Below, in pieces: positions 25,974 to 34,786 of a stretch of 64,000 nt of DNA (the stretch's first letter is position 1; each line of letters begins with the position of its first letter). The DNA is from Mucilaginibacter sp. UBA5151 (GTDB lineage: Bacteria > Bacteroidota > Bacteroidia > Sphingobacteriales > Sphingobacteriaceae). A model generated the notes under the pieces. It saw only the letters and a program-made list of their open reading frames with translations. It was not told the DNA's origin and did not search any database. The position numbers and the translations under genes were made by a program. The stretch spans positions 1 through 64,000 of the forward strand of contig DHXR01000052.1 in the NCBI GenBank assembly GCA_002413785.1. The letters are read 5' to 3'.

Positions 25974-27155
25974 CTACTTTCCCACCGAAAGCTTATAGAT
26001 CGTAACCGTTTTATAAACATCCCCAGGCTTAAGCACTGTTGACGGAAATTGCGGTTTGTTTGGCGAGTCTGGAAAATGCTGTGTTTCCATGGCAAAGCCA
26101 GTGCGGTAATCATCAGTTTTACCGTCAGGCATGGTATTGCTGCCGGGCATGAAGTTGCCGCTGTAAAATTGCATGCCGGGTTCGGTTGTAAATATTTCAA
26201 GCTTTATACCGCTTTTATCGCCTGTTACTGTTGCAACCGGGCTTGTAATATCATGCTTATCAAGCACAAAATTATGATCGTAACCTTTCCCGTTCTTTAA
26301 CTGTTCGTCGTTCGCTTCGATCCTGCTGCCAATGGTTGCCGGTTTAGAAAAATCAAATGGCGTACCTGCTACTGGGGCTATCTGGCCGGTTGGTATCAGC
26401 GTTATATCCACCGGGGTAAAACCGGCTGCCTTTAACTGAACCACATGGTTTAATATGCTGCCGTTTCCAGCACCATTGAGGTTGAAATAAGAATGATTGG
26501 TTAAATTTACTACAGTGGTTTTATCCGTTGTTGCCTCGTAACTTATTTTTATGGCATTATCGTCTGTAAGTTCGTAAGTTACCTTACAACTCAAATTACC
26601 CGGATAACCCTCTTCCATATCTTTTGATAAATAGGTAAAGGTTACGGTTTGGTCATTTACTTGCTGCGTGTCCCAAATCACATCGTTAAATCCCTTTTGA
26701 CCTCCATGCAAAGTATTGGGCTTATTATTGATAAACAGATCATAGCGGCGGCCTTCGAGTACAAAATGTCCGTTGGCAATACGGTTGCCGTATCTGCCGA
26801 TGGTTGCGCCATAATAGGCTGACATCGCTTTTTTGTACCCGTCAATATCAGCAAAGCCGATAACTACATCAGTCAGTTTGCCGGTTTTATCAGGTACGGC
26901 AAGACTTATTAAATGGGCGCCATAGTTTGTTAGCGCCGTCTGCACGCCGTTTTTGTTTTTTAAGACATAAAAATGGGCTTTTTTGCCGTCAATTGTTTTC
27001 TCGAATCCTGAAGAAGGTGGTAATGTTACGGGGGTAGAATTGTCCGTCATGGTTGATGCTGTGGATGTATTTTTAGCTTTGTGATTACAAGCAGCCAAAG
27101 ATAGGATACAAACAGGTAAAAATATCGCTGAAAAGGTTTTAAATATTGTATTCAT
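25974..27155 (-). CDS. Aldose 1-epimerase (galactose mutarotase) lipoprotein
   Basis: The 393-residue protein has a lipoprotein signal with lipobox LAAC (cysteine 23) and is therefore exported. The GalM fold is clear: TALTNYGAHLISLAVPDKTG near the start, NKPNTLHGGQKGFNDVIWD and VVNLTNHSYFNLNG with catalytic histidines, and IFTTEPGMQFYSGNFMPGSN with the catalytic Glu. It interconverts alpha and beta anomers of aldoses. Export suggests a role in handling sugars outside the cytoplasm. Confidence 0.88.
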   Translation of the reverse strand: MNTIFKTFSAIFLPVCILSLAACNHKAKNTSTASTMTDNSTPVTLPPSSGFEKTIDGKKAHFYVLKNKNGVQTALTNYGAHLISLAVPDKTGKLTDVVIGFADIDGYKKAMSAYYGATIGRYGNRIANGHFVLEGRRYDLFINNKPNTLHGGQKGFNDVIWDTQQVNDQTVTFTYLSKDMEEGYPGNLSCKVTYELTDDNAIKISYEATTDKTTVVNLTNHSYFNLNGAGNGSILNHVVQLKAAGFTPVDITLIPTGQIAPVAGTPFDFSKPATIGSRIEANDEQLKNGKGYDHNFVLDKHDITSPVATVTGDKSGIKLEIFTTEPGMQFYSGNFMPGSNTMPDGKTDDYRTGFAMETQHFPDSPNKPQFPSTVLKPGDVYKTVTIYKLSVGK

Positions 27156-27218
27156 TTGAGGGCTAAGTTAACAATTTGATCATCAATATTATTTTCCGTT
27201 CAGTTGTTTTATCAGGCG

Positions 27219-27270
27219 TATCCTCTCCCAGATCACAAAAAGCCTTTCAGCGTTGCCGGAGGGCTTTTTT
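27219..27270 (+). other. Duplicated 3' end of tRNA-Lys plus its terminator
   Basis: ATCCTCTCCCAGATCAC (27219-27236) matches the T arm and acceptor 3' end of tRNA-Lys (12350-12366) with one difference. It is followed by the same AGCCTTTCAGC hairpin and T tract. No 5' half of a tRNA precedes it. The whole matching block is about 55 bp. Confidence 0.65.
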
Positions 27271-27314
27271 TATTGCAATACGCAAAGCCTGCAAATACTG
27301 CCTAACCAACAGCC

Positions 27315-27435
27315 TTATTTAATCTCCACAATACCATCCGCTACGGCCGGGAATTTGGAGAACACCTGCGCGTCATGGCCGGGGATGATATACTTCGCAT
27401 CGGCAACCATGGTTTTCATCCTTTGCATGGCTTCA
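27315..27435 (-). pseudogene. 3' remnant of a metallo-beta-lactamase-fold hydrolase
   Basis: The last 35 residues of a minus-strand frame, MKTMVADAKYIIPGHDAQVF SKFPAVADGIVEIK, look like the C-terminal end of an MBL-fold hydrolase, including the GHD motif that supplies a metal ligand. Upstream of about 27435 the frame shows no homology and runs into the PhnA gene on the other strand. The rest of the enzyme is absent from the window. Confidence 0.5.
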
Positions 27436-27528
27436 CGTAGCCGGCCCTTCCAAAACCGCCCGCGAAAATTGAATATTAACCCATAACTATGCTCAAAAAG
27501 CTTAACTTTGCGCTTTTCAAATCCAAAT

Positions 27529-28107
27529 ATGACAAGCTCTTTACTCCAGGCACGCAGCGGCAATTCCTGCGAACTCTGCCATTCAACAACCGACTTATCT
27601 GTTTATGCCGTTCCGCCGGCAAATCACCCGGATAACGGGATAATGATTTGCGGTACATGCCTGGCGCAACTCAACAACAGCGCAGAAACTGACGCCAAAT
27701 ACTGGCGTTTTTTGACTGAAGCCATGTGGAGCGCTGTACCCGCAGTACAGGTGGTGGCCTGGCGGATGCTGTCGCGTTTAAAAAATGAGGGATGGGCTGC
27801 AGAGAACCTGGATATGCTTTACATGGATGAAGATACGCTGGCCTGGGCAAAAGCGGTGGGTGAAGATGATGCGCCCGCAGAGACAGCAGCGGTACACAGG
27901 GATAGTCTGGGGGCCGAATTACAAAACGGCGACACTGTGGTACTCACCCGGTCGCTTGATGTGAAAGGCAGTTCGCTCAATGCCAAAATGGGGACCGTTG
28001 TTAAAAATATCCGCCTGGTTGCTGATAATACGGAACAGGTGGAAGGAAAAATAGAAGGCCAGCAGATTGTGATATTGACGAAATATCTCCGGAAGCAAAA
28101 AAGTTAA
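27529..28107 (+). CDS. PhnA-domain zinc-ribbon protein
   Basis: The 192-residue protein, counted from the ATG at 27529, has an N-terminal zinc ribbon (CELCHSTTDLSVYA ... MICGTC) and a C-terminal PhnA domain (QNGDTVVLTRSLDVKGSSLN, then KMGTVVKNIRLVADNTEQVE). PhnA was named for the phosphonate operon, but stand-alone members have no proven catalytic role there. The middle segment contains a tryptophan-rich helix (AVQVVAWRMLSRLKNEGWAA). The 21-bp in-frame extension upstream is unlikely to be translated. Confidence 0.8.
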   Translation: MTSSLLQARSGNSCELCHSTTDLSVYAVPPANHPDNGIMICGTCLAQLNNSAETDAKYWRFLTEAMWSAVPAVQVVAWRMLSRLKNEGWAAENLDMLYMDEDTLAWAKAVGEDDAPAETAAVHRDSLGAELQNGDTVVLTRSLDVKGSSLNAKMGTVVKNIRLVADNTEQVEGKIEGQQIVILTKYLRKQKS

Positions 28108-28265
28108 CAAAACCCGATTGGCATTTGCAAAAAAACTGAGCGGGTAAAAAAGAGCATTGTTTTAGACGGAATCCATTGTAAAAGCGTTTTTTTTTACAGT
28201 ATGTTTCAATAAAAGCAAAAACCTTGATAATTAAGCGTATATTGCGCCAATACACAAAAAATATC

Positions 28266-28457
28266 ATGGCAACAGGAACAGTAAAATTTTTTAATGAATC
28301 AAAAGGCTTCGGCTTTATTACACCAACAAGTGGCGGCAAAGAAGTATTCGTACACGTTACAGGGCTGATCGACCAGATCCGCGAAAACGATGAAGTAACT
28401 TACGAAGTAGAAGAAGGAAAAAAAGGCCCGAGTGCCGTTAAAGTAAAAATAGCTTAA
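28266..28457 (+). CDS. CspA-family cold-shock protein
   Basis: The 63-residue protein is a single cold-shock domain. The RNA-binding motifs are in place: TVKFFNESKGFGFITP (RNP1) and KEVFVHVTGL (RNP2). Its start at 28266 is chosen because the family begins MATGTVKFFN. It binds single-stranded RNA and DNA and prevents secondary structure. The 5' leader (28108-28265) has a TGTAAAA/TTTTACA hairpin. The next gene starts 6 bp downstream. Confidence 0.9.
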   Translation: MATGTVKFFNESKGFGFITPTSGGKEVFVHVTGLIDQIRENDEVTYEVEEGKKGPSAVKVKIA

Positions 28458-28463
28458 AACGCA

Positions 28464-28913
28464 TTGGCAAGATCAACAGAAACTTTTAGTAAAAAGGAAA
28501 AAGAAAAAGCCCGGTTAAAAAAGGCGAAAGAGAAAAAGGAAAAGGCCGAAGACCGCAAGGCAAGTGGCGGCAAGGGCAAAAGCCTTGAAGATATGATGGC
28601 TTATATTGATGAGCACGGGAATATTACGTCAACTCCGCCCGACCCCTCCAGAAAGATAAAGATCAATTCAGAGGATATCCAGGTAAGTGTCGCGAGGCAG
28701 GAGGATTTGCCGCATGATACGGTCCGGAACGGCATTGTAAGCTTTTTTAATGAAGCAAAAGGCTATGGTTTTATCAGGGATATGCAAACACAGGAAAGTA
28801 TTTTCGTGCATATCAACGCTTTAACCGAACCGCTAAAGGAAAATAACATGGTTACTTTTGAGACAGAGCAAGGTCCGAAAGGATTATCGGCCATTAAGGT
28901 AAAAAAGAAATAA
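28464..28913 (+). CDS. Cold-shock-domain protein with a basic N-terminal region
   Basis: This 149-residue protein begins with a lysine-rich segment (KKEKEKARLKKAKEKKEKAE), followed by DMMAYIDEHGNITSTPPDPS and then a cold-shock domain (GIVSFFNEAKGYGFIRD, then ESIFVHINALTEPL). The start is TTG at 28464, six bases after the cspA stop, so the pair is translationally close. The YIDEHGNITSTPP motif also occurs in the small protein at 58401-58589, which has the basic region and motif but no cold-shock domain. Confidence 0.8.
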   Translation: MARSTETFSKKEKEKARLKKAKEKKEKAEDRKASGGKGKSLEDMMAYIDEHGNITSTPPDPSRKIKINSEDIQVSVARQEDLPHDTVRNGIVSFFNEAKGYGFIRDMQTQESIFVHINALTEPLKENNMVTFETEQGPKGLSAIKVKKK

Positions 28914-28915
28914 TT

Positions 28916-29155
28916 ATGGCTGCCAAAACAACAGCGACCGCACTTCAAAAGGAAACCTTCAAACTCAGGTTTGCCGAAATCATTAAGAATAACACAAAAC
29001 TAAGGGACCAGTATTCTATCCAGTTTTTTGAAACTGCTCAAAAAAGCAATTACGTTATTTACGGACTGAATGGTAAAACCATCAATATTTTGGAGGCCCT
29101 GACTTTAGAAGAAGCAGAAAAATATAAAATCCTGAAATCCGACTGGCAGAATTAG
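28916..29155 (+). CDS. Small hypothetical protein in the cold-shock cluster
   Basis: The 79-residue protein starts 2 bp after the cold-shock-domain gene and has no recognised domain. It is basic at the N-terminus and has an alternating hydrophobic segment (SNYVIYGLNGKTINILEALT). It is probably co-transcribed with the two cold-shock genes. No signal peptide or membrane segment is present. Confidence 0.55.
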   Translation: MAAKTTATALQKETFKLRFAEIIKNNTKLRDQYSIQFFETAQKSNYVIYGLNGKTINILEALTLEEAEKYKILKSDWQN

Positions 29156-29258
29156 CCGCGCGTTTTTCATTCAGCTGGGGATTACCTTCATTGGCACCAG
29201 TCCCTTTATAGCTGTTGGTTAATGCAACTTATTCTTCGGGCCTTTTCCGGAATCGCAA

Positions 29259-29290
29259 AAAGCCTTTCAGCGGAAGCTGGAAGGCTTTTT
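29259..29290 (+). terminator. AGCCTTTCAGC-type terminator
   Basis: AAAGCCTTTCAGC (29259-29271) pairs with GCTGGAAGGCTTT (29276-29288) in a 13-bp stem with one G-T pair and a 4-nt loop, followed by T. It is the third copy of the tRNA-Lys-type terminator block (others at 12370 and 27238). Confidence 0.75.
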
Positions 29291-29428
29291 TATTGGTACG
29301 AACAGTTTACACACATAGTTGATCCATGGTTGAAAACGACCGGCAGCAGGTATTTATCGACACATACAGGCCACTCATCGATTAATATTGTTGTTAAAAT
29401 TCCGAATTGTGATATTTGAAGCTTATAC

Positions 29429-29452
29429 GGCAGGTGTTCTTACCTGCCTTTT
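29429..29452 (+). terminator. Rho-independent terminator
   Basis: GGCAGGT and ACCTGCC form a 7-bp stem with a 6-nt loop followed by TTTT. It lies in the 484-bp gap between the cold-shock cluster and the convergent mannonate dehydratase gene. Confidence 0.65.
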
Positions 29453-29470
29453 GTGATAAGGTTTAGGTTA

Positions 29471-29507
29471 AGGCATCCAAACAGCGAGTGTAAGGGTGCC
29501 TTTTTTT
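29471..29507 (+). terminator. Rho-independent terminator
   Basis: AGGCATCC and GGGTGCCT pair with one T-G, followed by seven T. It is the second terminator-like hairpin in the same gap. Confidence 0.6.
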
Positions 29508-29639
29508 GGCGCCAATTCAAGATTTTAGCAAGCATCCATTTTAAAAACCTGCCGGGCATTTGCAGCCCTGCAAACCATTAAAATTAAAGCAAACAGAAAC
29601 AGTTTTTAAAATATTTTCAATTTTTCCGAGGCTTCGTTA

Positions 29640-30827
29640 CTACATTGACTTAAAAATTCCCATTTCCAAACCTCTCAATTCGGCAAGCCCCCTTAACCTG
29701 CCGATAGCGGAATATCCCGGGTTGGTTTTCTTTTTTAAATCATCCAGCATTTGGTGCCCATGGTCGGGCCGCATCGGGATATTTACTTTTCTATCCTGCA
29801 TCAGCCGTACAACCGTTTTTACAACCTGGTACATGTCCGCATCGCCTTCTAAATGATTGTCTTCGTAAAAATCGCCAAACTCATTGCGCCGGGTGCTGCG
29901 GAGGTGTAAAAAATGTATCCTGTCGCCGAATTGTTTTATCATTCCGGGCAAATTATTGTCTTTCCTTACACCAAAGGAACCGGTGCAGAAGCAAACACCA
30001 TTATTTAATGAAGGAACGGCGGCAACCAGCGCCTGTACATCAGCGGCAGTTGATACAATACGGGGCAGGCCTAAAATACTATAGGGCGGGTCGTCAGGGT
30101 GTATGGCCATTTTTACACCCAGTTCATCAGCTACCGGGATAATCTGCTGGAGAAAATAAATTAAGTGTTTACGCAAGGCGTTTTCATCAATGTTATGGTA
30201 GGCATCTAAAGCAGACTGAAACTGTTCCAGCGTGAAACTTTCTTCACTGCCCGGTAAACCTGCAATAATATTACGCTGTAGTAGTATTTTTTCTTCCGCG
30301 CCCATCTTTTCAAACCGTTCACGCGCGCGTTTTATTTCTTCGGTTGAATAGTCCTGTTCGGCATTCTTCCTTTTCAAAATAAACAGATCAAAGGCCATAA
30401 ATGCTGCTTTTTCAAAAAGCAGGGCCTTCGATCCGTCTTCAACCGCATAAGCCAGGTTGGTGCGCGTCCAGTCGAGCACCGGCATAAAATTATAGGTGAT
30501 AATATTGACGTCACATGCTGCCAGGTTGCGTATAGTTTGTTTATAATTTTCAATAAACAGGCCGAAATCCCCGGTTTGGGTTTTTATTGCTTCGTGTACC
30601 GGCACGCTTTCAACCACATTCCAAACCATACCGGCTTTTGCTATCAGGTTTTTGCGTTGGTTGATTTCGTCAATCTCCCATACTTTTCCGTTAGGGATAT
30701 GATGCAAAGCGGTTACCACGCCGGTACAGCCTGCCTGCCTCAAATCGTTCAGCGAAACCGGGTCATTCGGCCCGTACCAGCGCATAGTATGTATCATTTT
30801 AAAACCGAAAGGTGAGTTATTTTCCAT
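29640..30827 (-). CDS. uxuA: Mannonate dehydratase
   Basis: The 395-residue protein, from the ATG at 30827, is a UxuA-type TIM-barrel enzyme that dehydrates D-mannonate to 2-keto-3-deoxygluconate. Diagnostic segments are FKMIHTMRWYGPNDPVSLND at the start, KMAIHPDDPPYSILGLPRIV, and GVCFCTGSFGVRKDNNLPGM, with metal-binding His and Cys residues, and NIPMRPDHGHQMLDDL near the end. The frame opens 72 bp earlier, but the family begins near MENNSPFGF. No uxaC or kdgK neighbour is present. Confidence 0.92.
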   Translation of the reverse strand: MENNSPFGFKMIHTMRWYGPNDPVSLNDLRQAGCTGVVTALHHIPNGKVWEIDEINQRKNLIAKAGMVWNVVESVPVHEAIKTQTGDFGLFIENYKQTIRNLAACDVNIITYNFMPVLDWTRTNLAYAVEDGSKALLFEKAAFMAFDLFILKRKNAEQDYSTEEIKRARERFEKMGAEEKILLQRNIIAGLPGSEESFTLEQFQSALDAYHNIDENALRKHLIYFLQQIIPVADELGVKMAIHPDDPPYSILGLPRIVSTAADVQALVAAVPSLNNGVCFCTGSFGVRKDNNLPGMIKQFGDRIHFLHLRSTRRNEFGDFYEDNHLEGDADMYQVVKTVVRLMQDRKVNIPMRPDHGHQMLDDLKKKTNPGYSAIGRLRGLAELRGLEMGIFKSM

Positions 30828-30887
30828 AGCGTTTAATATAATGTCAAAATTAGTAATCAATCCCGGTTTAACATAATGTTTATTGTT

Positions 30888-31075
30888 GAGTCCGCCCACG
30901 GACGGGTCACCGGGGCCTTCTTATTGGGGAACACACAGGCTATATGCCTGGTTTACCGTCAGCCGGAAACCGCGCCAAAAGTGTTGGCTAAATAAACCAT
31001 CAAGGTTTTGCGCAGCATGTGGAAAACTATCTGCTACAAGGAAATCTGAATATGCTGACCTTTAAAAGGAAATGA
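30888..31075 (+). pseudogene. Remnant of a small gene with stop and frameshift
   Basis: Reading from 30888 gives ESAHGRVTGAFLLGNTQAIC LVYRQPETAPKVLAK, then a TAA stop. After a one-base shift the sequence continues GFAQHVENYLLQGNLNMLTF KRK to a TGA at 31073-31075. Both parts look protein-like and join at a plausible point. The stop overlaps the start of the next gene (ATGA). The family is not known to me, and the 5' part and start are missing. Confidence 0.4.
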
Positions 31076-31260
31076 AATCGCTCCAGGAATTAAACAACGA
31101 AGCTGCTGCAATTAATTTAACCATCAGGAAACTGGTGCTTAACAAACATTGCTTTGATGAAGGGCTGGAGGAGAAAATTGCGGTTGTGGTTAAGATTACT
31201 ACCTTAAGGGAAACTTTGGCCCGTGTGCAGCGGGAGATACGGATACGATCTGACGAGTAA
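31072..31260 (+). CDS. Small hypothetical helical protein
   Basis: The 62-residue product is mostly helical, with heptad-like hydrophobic spacing (LQELNNEAAAINLTIRKLVL). It ends in REIRIRSDE. The ATG overlaps the TGA of the upstream remnant (ATGA), so it was probably the second gene of a two-gene unit. No family is recognised, and loss of the first gene may have left it without a partner. Confidence 0.45.
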   Translation: MKSLQELNNEAAAINLTIRKLVLNKHCFDEGLEEKIAVVVKITTLRETLARVQREIRIRSDE

Positions 31261-31276
31261 ATAACCGGATAAAGGC

Positions 31277-31309
31277 AGACTTACGAAGTTTCCAAAACTT
31301 CGTAAGTCT
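31277..31309. repeat. 33-bp palindrome (copy 1)
   Basis: AGACTTACGAAGTTT and its complement form a hairpin with a 3-nt centre. Copies of the same 33-bp design are at 42215-42247 and, with compensating changes, 54770-54802. This one and 42215 are both followed by TTGGATAA. Confidence 0.8.
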
Positions 31310-31406
31310 TTGGATAACAAATTAATCCCCTAACTTGTTCAGGCTTTCGCCTGGATACGAAACGATTTAAGAGGAACGTACAATCTACAGGCATACAAGC
31401 CCTTAC

Positions 31407-31689
31407 CTAAGGTACTGGCGGGTACTGTTCCGCAATTACTTTTTTGAATTCATCGAGCGAAACAATGGTAAGCTTCGGGAAGTGGAGCGTTTTTAACGGA
31501 TTGAAGTGCTTGTCGTTTGTTACCAGATAATCAACATTCCCCGCCACTGCCAGGTCGGCAAATTTATCATCATCAGGATCGGCTTTAACAAGCTGCCATC
31601 TAAAAAAGGGCTCGGTAAAAGTCACATTTACAGCAGTACTGATAATGGAATAAACCAATAGAGCGGTTTGTATCTATAACAACCCGCAT
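31407..31689 (-). pseudogene. PIN-domain toxin with internal deletion
   Basis: The start, MRVVIDTNRS, is the usual N-terminus of a PIN nuclease with the first catalytic Asp. About ten codons later the frame is lost, and the family resumes in another frame at TAVNVTFTEPFFRWQLVKAD, then PDDDKFADLAVAGNVDYLVT and NDKHFNPLKT, the C-terminal catalytic half. Some 50 residues of the middle are missing. The ATG overlaps the stop of the antitoxin gene (TGATG). The toxin should be inactive. Confidence 0.7.
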
Positions 31690-31907
31690 CAGCTTTCCGC
31701 ATTCAGCATATTGTCAAAATCCCTCTGTATATAGCCCTTTTCAGCAACAACTTTGGTTACTTCCTCTTTTAAGAGTTTCGAATAATGTTTTACCAGCAAC
31801 CGTTTTAATTCGAGCGTTTCCTGCTCAGCCATTGGCCTGTTAAACAACCGTAACAGGCTTACCTGTAAAGGATTTAATTCTGTATGTTGATTTACTGCAA
31901 CCGCCAT
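31689..31907 (-). CDS. Antitoxin of the broken PIN module
   Basis: The 72-residue protein precedes and overlaps the PIN gene by one base, the classic antitoxin-toxin order. It is helical and acidic/basic mixed (LVKHYSKLLKEEVTKVVAEK), with no recognised DNA-binding domain. The partner is a pseudogene, so the antitoxin would now be free of its target. Confidence 0.6.
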   Translation of the reverse strand: MAVAVNQHTELNPLQVSLLRLFNRPMAEQETLELKRLLVKHYSKLLKEEVTKVVAEKGYIQRDFDNMLNAES

Positions 31908-32032
31908 TTTAGTTTTATTACAAACAAATTTAATAAAAATTGACTACAAATTATCAATAATCGTATAAATGGGGCAGTTCAGAAAATAAAATAAGAATCG
32001 TAAGTTTGTTCTAAAGCAACAAGCAATAGCAC

Positions 32033-32767
32033 ATGCCATTTTTATCCCGCATATCGCTCCCGCCCATAGGGGATGGCAGTTACCTGCAAGATATTCCAAG
32101 CCTGAAACTTGGTTTACGGCTCGAATTGAAAAATAATGTCACCTTCTTTGTAGGCGAGAACGGTTCGGGGAAGTCCACGCTGCTGGAAGGTATTGCGGAA
32201 CAGTGCGGGTTCAGCCTCAGGGGCGGCAACCGCAATCATAATAAGAATACCGGCTACCGGTTTGAGGGATACGAATCAGCGCTGGCATCTTACCTGCAAC
32301 TCGGCTGGACGCCGCGCAGGATTACGGAAGGTTTTTTTATGCGGGCCGAAAGCTTTTTCAATTTCGCTTCCTATATTGATGAACTGGCCGTGGACGATGG
32401 CCGTATTCTCCGGGCTTATGGCGGGCGGTCGCTGCATGAGCAGTCGCACGGCGAATCGTTCCTCAACTTATTTAATAACCAGTTCGAGTCGGGGATCTAT
32501 ATCCTCGATGAGCCCGAAGCGGCCCTGTCGCCCGCGAGGATACTGGCCTTTATGTCGGTGATCCACCAGCTTGACAAAAGCGGCCGGGCCCAATTCCTGA
32601 TCGCCACGCACTCGCCGATGCTGATCTGCTACCCTGGCGCCACAATTTACCAGTTTGATGACGACGGCGTGCGCGAAACCACTTATGAAGACACCGAGCA
32701 TTATTCGCTCACCAAATCGTTTCTGGATAATCCGGCAGCGTATCTTCGGCATTTGATGGAGGGGTAG
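32033..32767 (+). CDS. AAA-family ATPase (ABC-like, COG3910 type)
   Basis: The 244-residue protein has an ABC-type ATPase core. Walker A is FFVGENGSGKSTLLEG, a signature-like SHGESFLNLFNNQF lies in the middle, Walker B is GIYILDEPEAALSP, and the switch histidine is in FLIATHSPMLICYP. Stand-alone ATPases of this group have no transmembrane domain and are soluble. Some are parts of defence or DNA-repair systems, but here there is no nuclease partner, so the role is unknown. Confidence 0.8.
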   Translation: MPFLSRISLPPIGDGSYLQDIPSLKLGLRLELKNNVTFFVGENGSGKSTLLEGIAEQCGFSLRGGNRNHNKNTGYRFEGYESALASYLQLGWTPRRITEGFFMRAESFFNFASYIDELAVDDGRILRAYGGRSLHEQSHGESFLNLFNNQFESGIYILDEPEAALSPARILAFMSVIHQLDKSGRAQFLIATHSPMLICYPGATIYQFDDDGVRETTYEDTEHYSLTKSFLDNPAAYLRHLMEG

Positions 32768-32888
32768 GTGGGGATGTTTGCCCCGCACCAATTTTATGTT
32801 TTACAAACGCTGTTAACGGCGGTATTTACAATTTAAGCGGTACGCTTAAATTTTTAGCATTCAAGCGAAACACTTGGGCTGTAATTTG

Positions 32889-33911
32889 TTATTTTTTTTG
32901 ATAGTTTTTCATATCAACGTCTTTCATCCTGTCAATTTCTTTGCCATTCTTATATTTCACCATGCTAATGATCCAATCGGATTGTTCGGGATCAAGCCGG
33001 GGCGGCGAACCACTCTCATTCCAATCTTCATAAACCGTTTTTTTGGTAATCTCACGCTCTTCGTCATATTCGGTTTTATGGATCATATAATCATGTATCC
33101 CTTTTTCATGTGGCTCAAATAGTTCAAGTTTTTTTCTCCATTTGTATGCCACCTTTTTTATCCCGTTGTCGTAATATTCAATCCTGCGCAGTTTGGTTTG
33201 TTTTATTTTTAAATGGCCGTCTGGATAAAACTCTTTTATTCTCTCAATTCTTTTAACATCTGATTTCTTTAATTTCAGCCCGCCGTCGGGAAAATATTCC
33301 TTTGTTCTTGACCATCTGTAACTTAAAATCGATCCATTTTGATAAGTTGAAATTTTAATGCGATGAGCTGTGGAGTCGAAAATTTCAATTGCTGTTATTT
33401 TTGAAAAATGTAACCGCTTGTATTTTAGTGCGCCGTTATTATAATAGGTTAACATACTGTCTTTGACATAACCACGTACGAAATCACCCCTCATTTTAAT
33501 TTTCCCATCGGGATAATAACTTTCGAAAAAGCCATTTATTAGTTTGCCGCAACCTTTATAAACCATTGGGCTATCCATGCTACCGTCATATAAGCCAAAA
33601 TCCGGTTCTTTAACCCGGAAAATAAAAAGGCCTGTATCTCTTATTTCTATAGTCGTGTCAAGATAAAAGCCATCATTAAAATCGATCCTGTACTGCCCAG
33701 GGCCTGGAAGATGAACCGTCCCTTTTTTAACAAAATAGTCGGTATCAATGCTTAGTGGCATTTTATGCATGGTGTAATTGGTATCCAACTGTTCGGCGAC
33801 AGTACATGCTTTCGTACGATATAATTGAAACCGCACACCTTGACAAAAGCAACAATTGCAGGTGAATATAAAAAAGAGCAAAAGAAAAAAAAAGATATTT
33901 TTCATCAACAT
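32889..33911 (-). CDS. Exported MORN/YwqK-type repeat protein
   Basis: The 340-residue protein starts with a hydrophobic signal sequence (NIFFFLLLFFIFTCNCCFCQ) and so is exported or lipid-anchored. The middle contains repeated antitoxin-YwqK/MORN-variant units: FFESYYPDGKIKMRGDF, MLTYYNNGALKYKRLHF, KEYFPDGGLKLKKSD, KEFYPDGHLKIKQTK and YYDNGIKKVAYKWRKK. Such beta-hairpin repeats form extended scaffolds, and their biological role is mostly unknown despite the antitoxin name. It stands alone. Confidence 0.75.
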   Translation of the reverse strand: MLMKNIFFFLLLFFIFTCNCCFCQGVRFQLYRTKACTVAEQLDTNYTMHKMPLSIDTDYFVKKGTVHLPGPGQYRIDFNDGFYLDTTIEIRDTGLFIFRVKEPDFGLYDGSMDSPMVYKGCGKLINGFFESYYPDGKIKMRGDFVRGYVKDSMLTYYNNGALKYKRLHFSKITAIEIFDSTAHRIKISTYQNGSILSYRWSRTKEYFPDGGLKLKKSDVKRIERIKEFYPDGHLKIKQTKLRRIEYYDNGIKKVAYKWRKKLELFEPHEKGIHDYMIHKTEYDEEREITKKTVYEDWNESGSPPRLDPEQSDWIISMVKYKNGKEIDRMKDVDMKNYQKK

Positions 33912-34166
33912 TTATTTAGTAAGATGCTAAAAGCTAATTTTTTCCATTAGCTAAATCTAAAAATAATAATTTGGTTTTGGTAATTTTCGTTTGGGTTGCA
34001 TTTACACTAAACCTTTTCACCGACCCCAACCCCCGCTTTACCGGGGAAACCCCTTACTGTACCTAATACAGGCCCTTTTGCTGTAACGTTCAATACGCAG
34101 TGATGGTCTTATCGGTGTATTTAAAAAGAAAGAAAAATTAATAAGACACTCAAAAATTTACACATC

Positions 34167-34784
34167 ATGAAAACTCAAATCATAACATTATTCACAGCAC
34201 TTGTATTAAGTACCGGAATAGCAGCAACAACTTACGCAGATACTACCAGCAAAGAAAATGTAACTGTGTTATCAGGTATCAGCGCCATCAACAAAATCGA
34301 AATCTACGGAAACGTTCGGGTATATATCTCTGACGGCGCCGCCGACCAGGTAAAGGTTTATAATAAATATTATGCCGAAAGCGCTTTGGTTCAAAGCAAA
34401 AACGGCGTATTGCGTATCAGCTCATACAAAGCCGAAAAATTAGTAGTATGGGTTACCGCCGCCGACCTTCAATCCATTTCAGCTTATGACAATGCCGAAG
34501 TAAGTTCATTCGGCGACCTTTCAAAAATTGAATTTGAAGTCGATCTCCACAATAACGCGTCTGCCAAACTAAGTATTGATGCCCTCAGCGCCAACGTGAT
34601 TGTAAACGACCAGGCAAAAGTTACCCTTAGCGGTCATGCGGATGAATATTCGCTAAAATACAGCCACGCTGAAAACGTTATCGAAAACAGTTTTGAAGCA
34701 ATGCACAGCTCAAAAACCTCGAACAACATAGCTAAGGTTGAAGTTGAAAAATCAGAACTTGACCAATTGGCTGATTTGTTTTGA
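34167..34784 (+). CDS. Head-GIN (DUF2807) exported protein
   Basis: The 205-residue protein has a Sec signal peptide (TLFTALVLSTGIAATTYA DT) and a DUF2807 head-GIN domain with its characteristic repeated beta strands (INKIEIYGNVRVYISDGAAD, then VWVTAADLQSISAYDNAEVS). These domains form beta-helix-like folds, and their role is unknown. A second head-GIN gene follows at 34958, so the pair may be a local duplication, although the two differ in length and anchoring. Confidence 0.8.
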   Translation: MKTQIITLFTALVLSTGIAATTYADTTSKENVTVLSGISAINKIEIYGNVRVYISDGAADQVKVYNKYYAESALVQSKNGVLRISSYKAEKLVVWVTAADLQSISAYDNAEVSSFGDLSKIEFEVDLHNNASAKLSIDALSANVIVNDQAKVTLSGHADEYSLKYSHAENVIENSFEAMHSSKTSNNIAKVEVEKSELDQLADLF

Positions 34785-34786
34785 GC

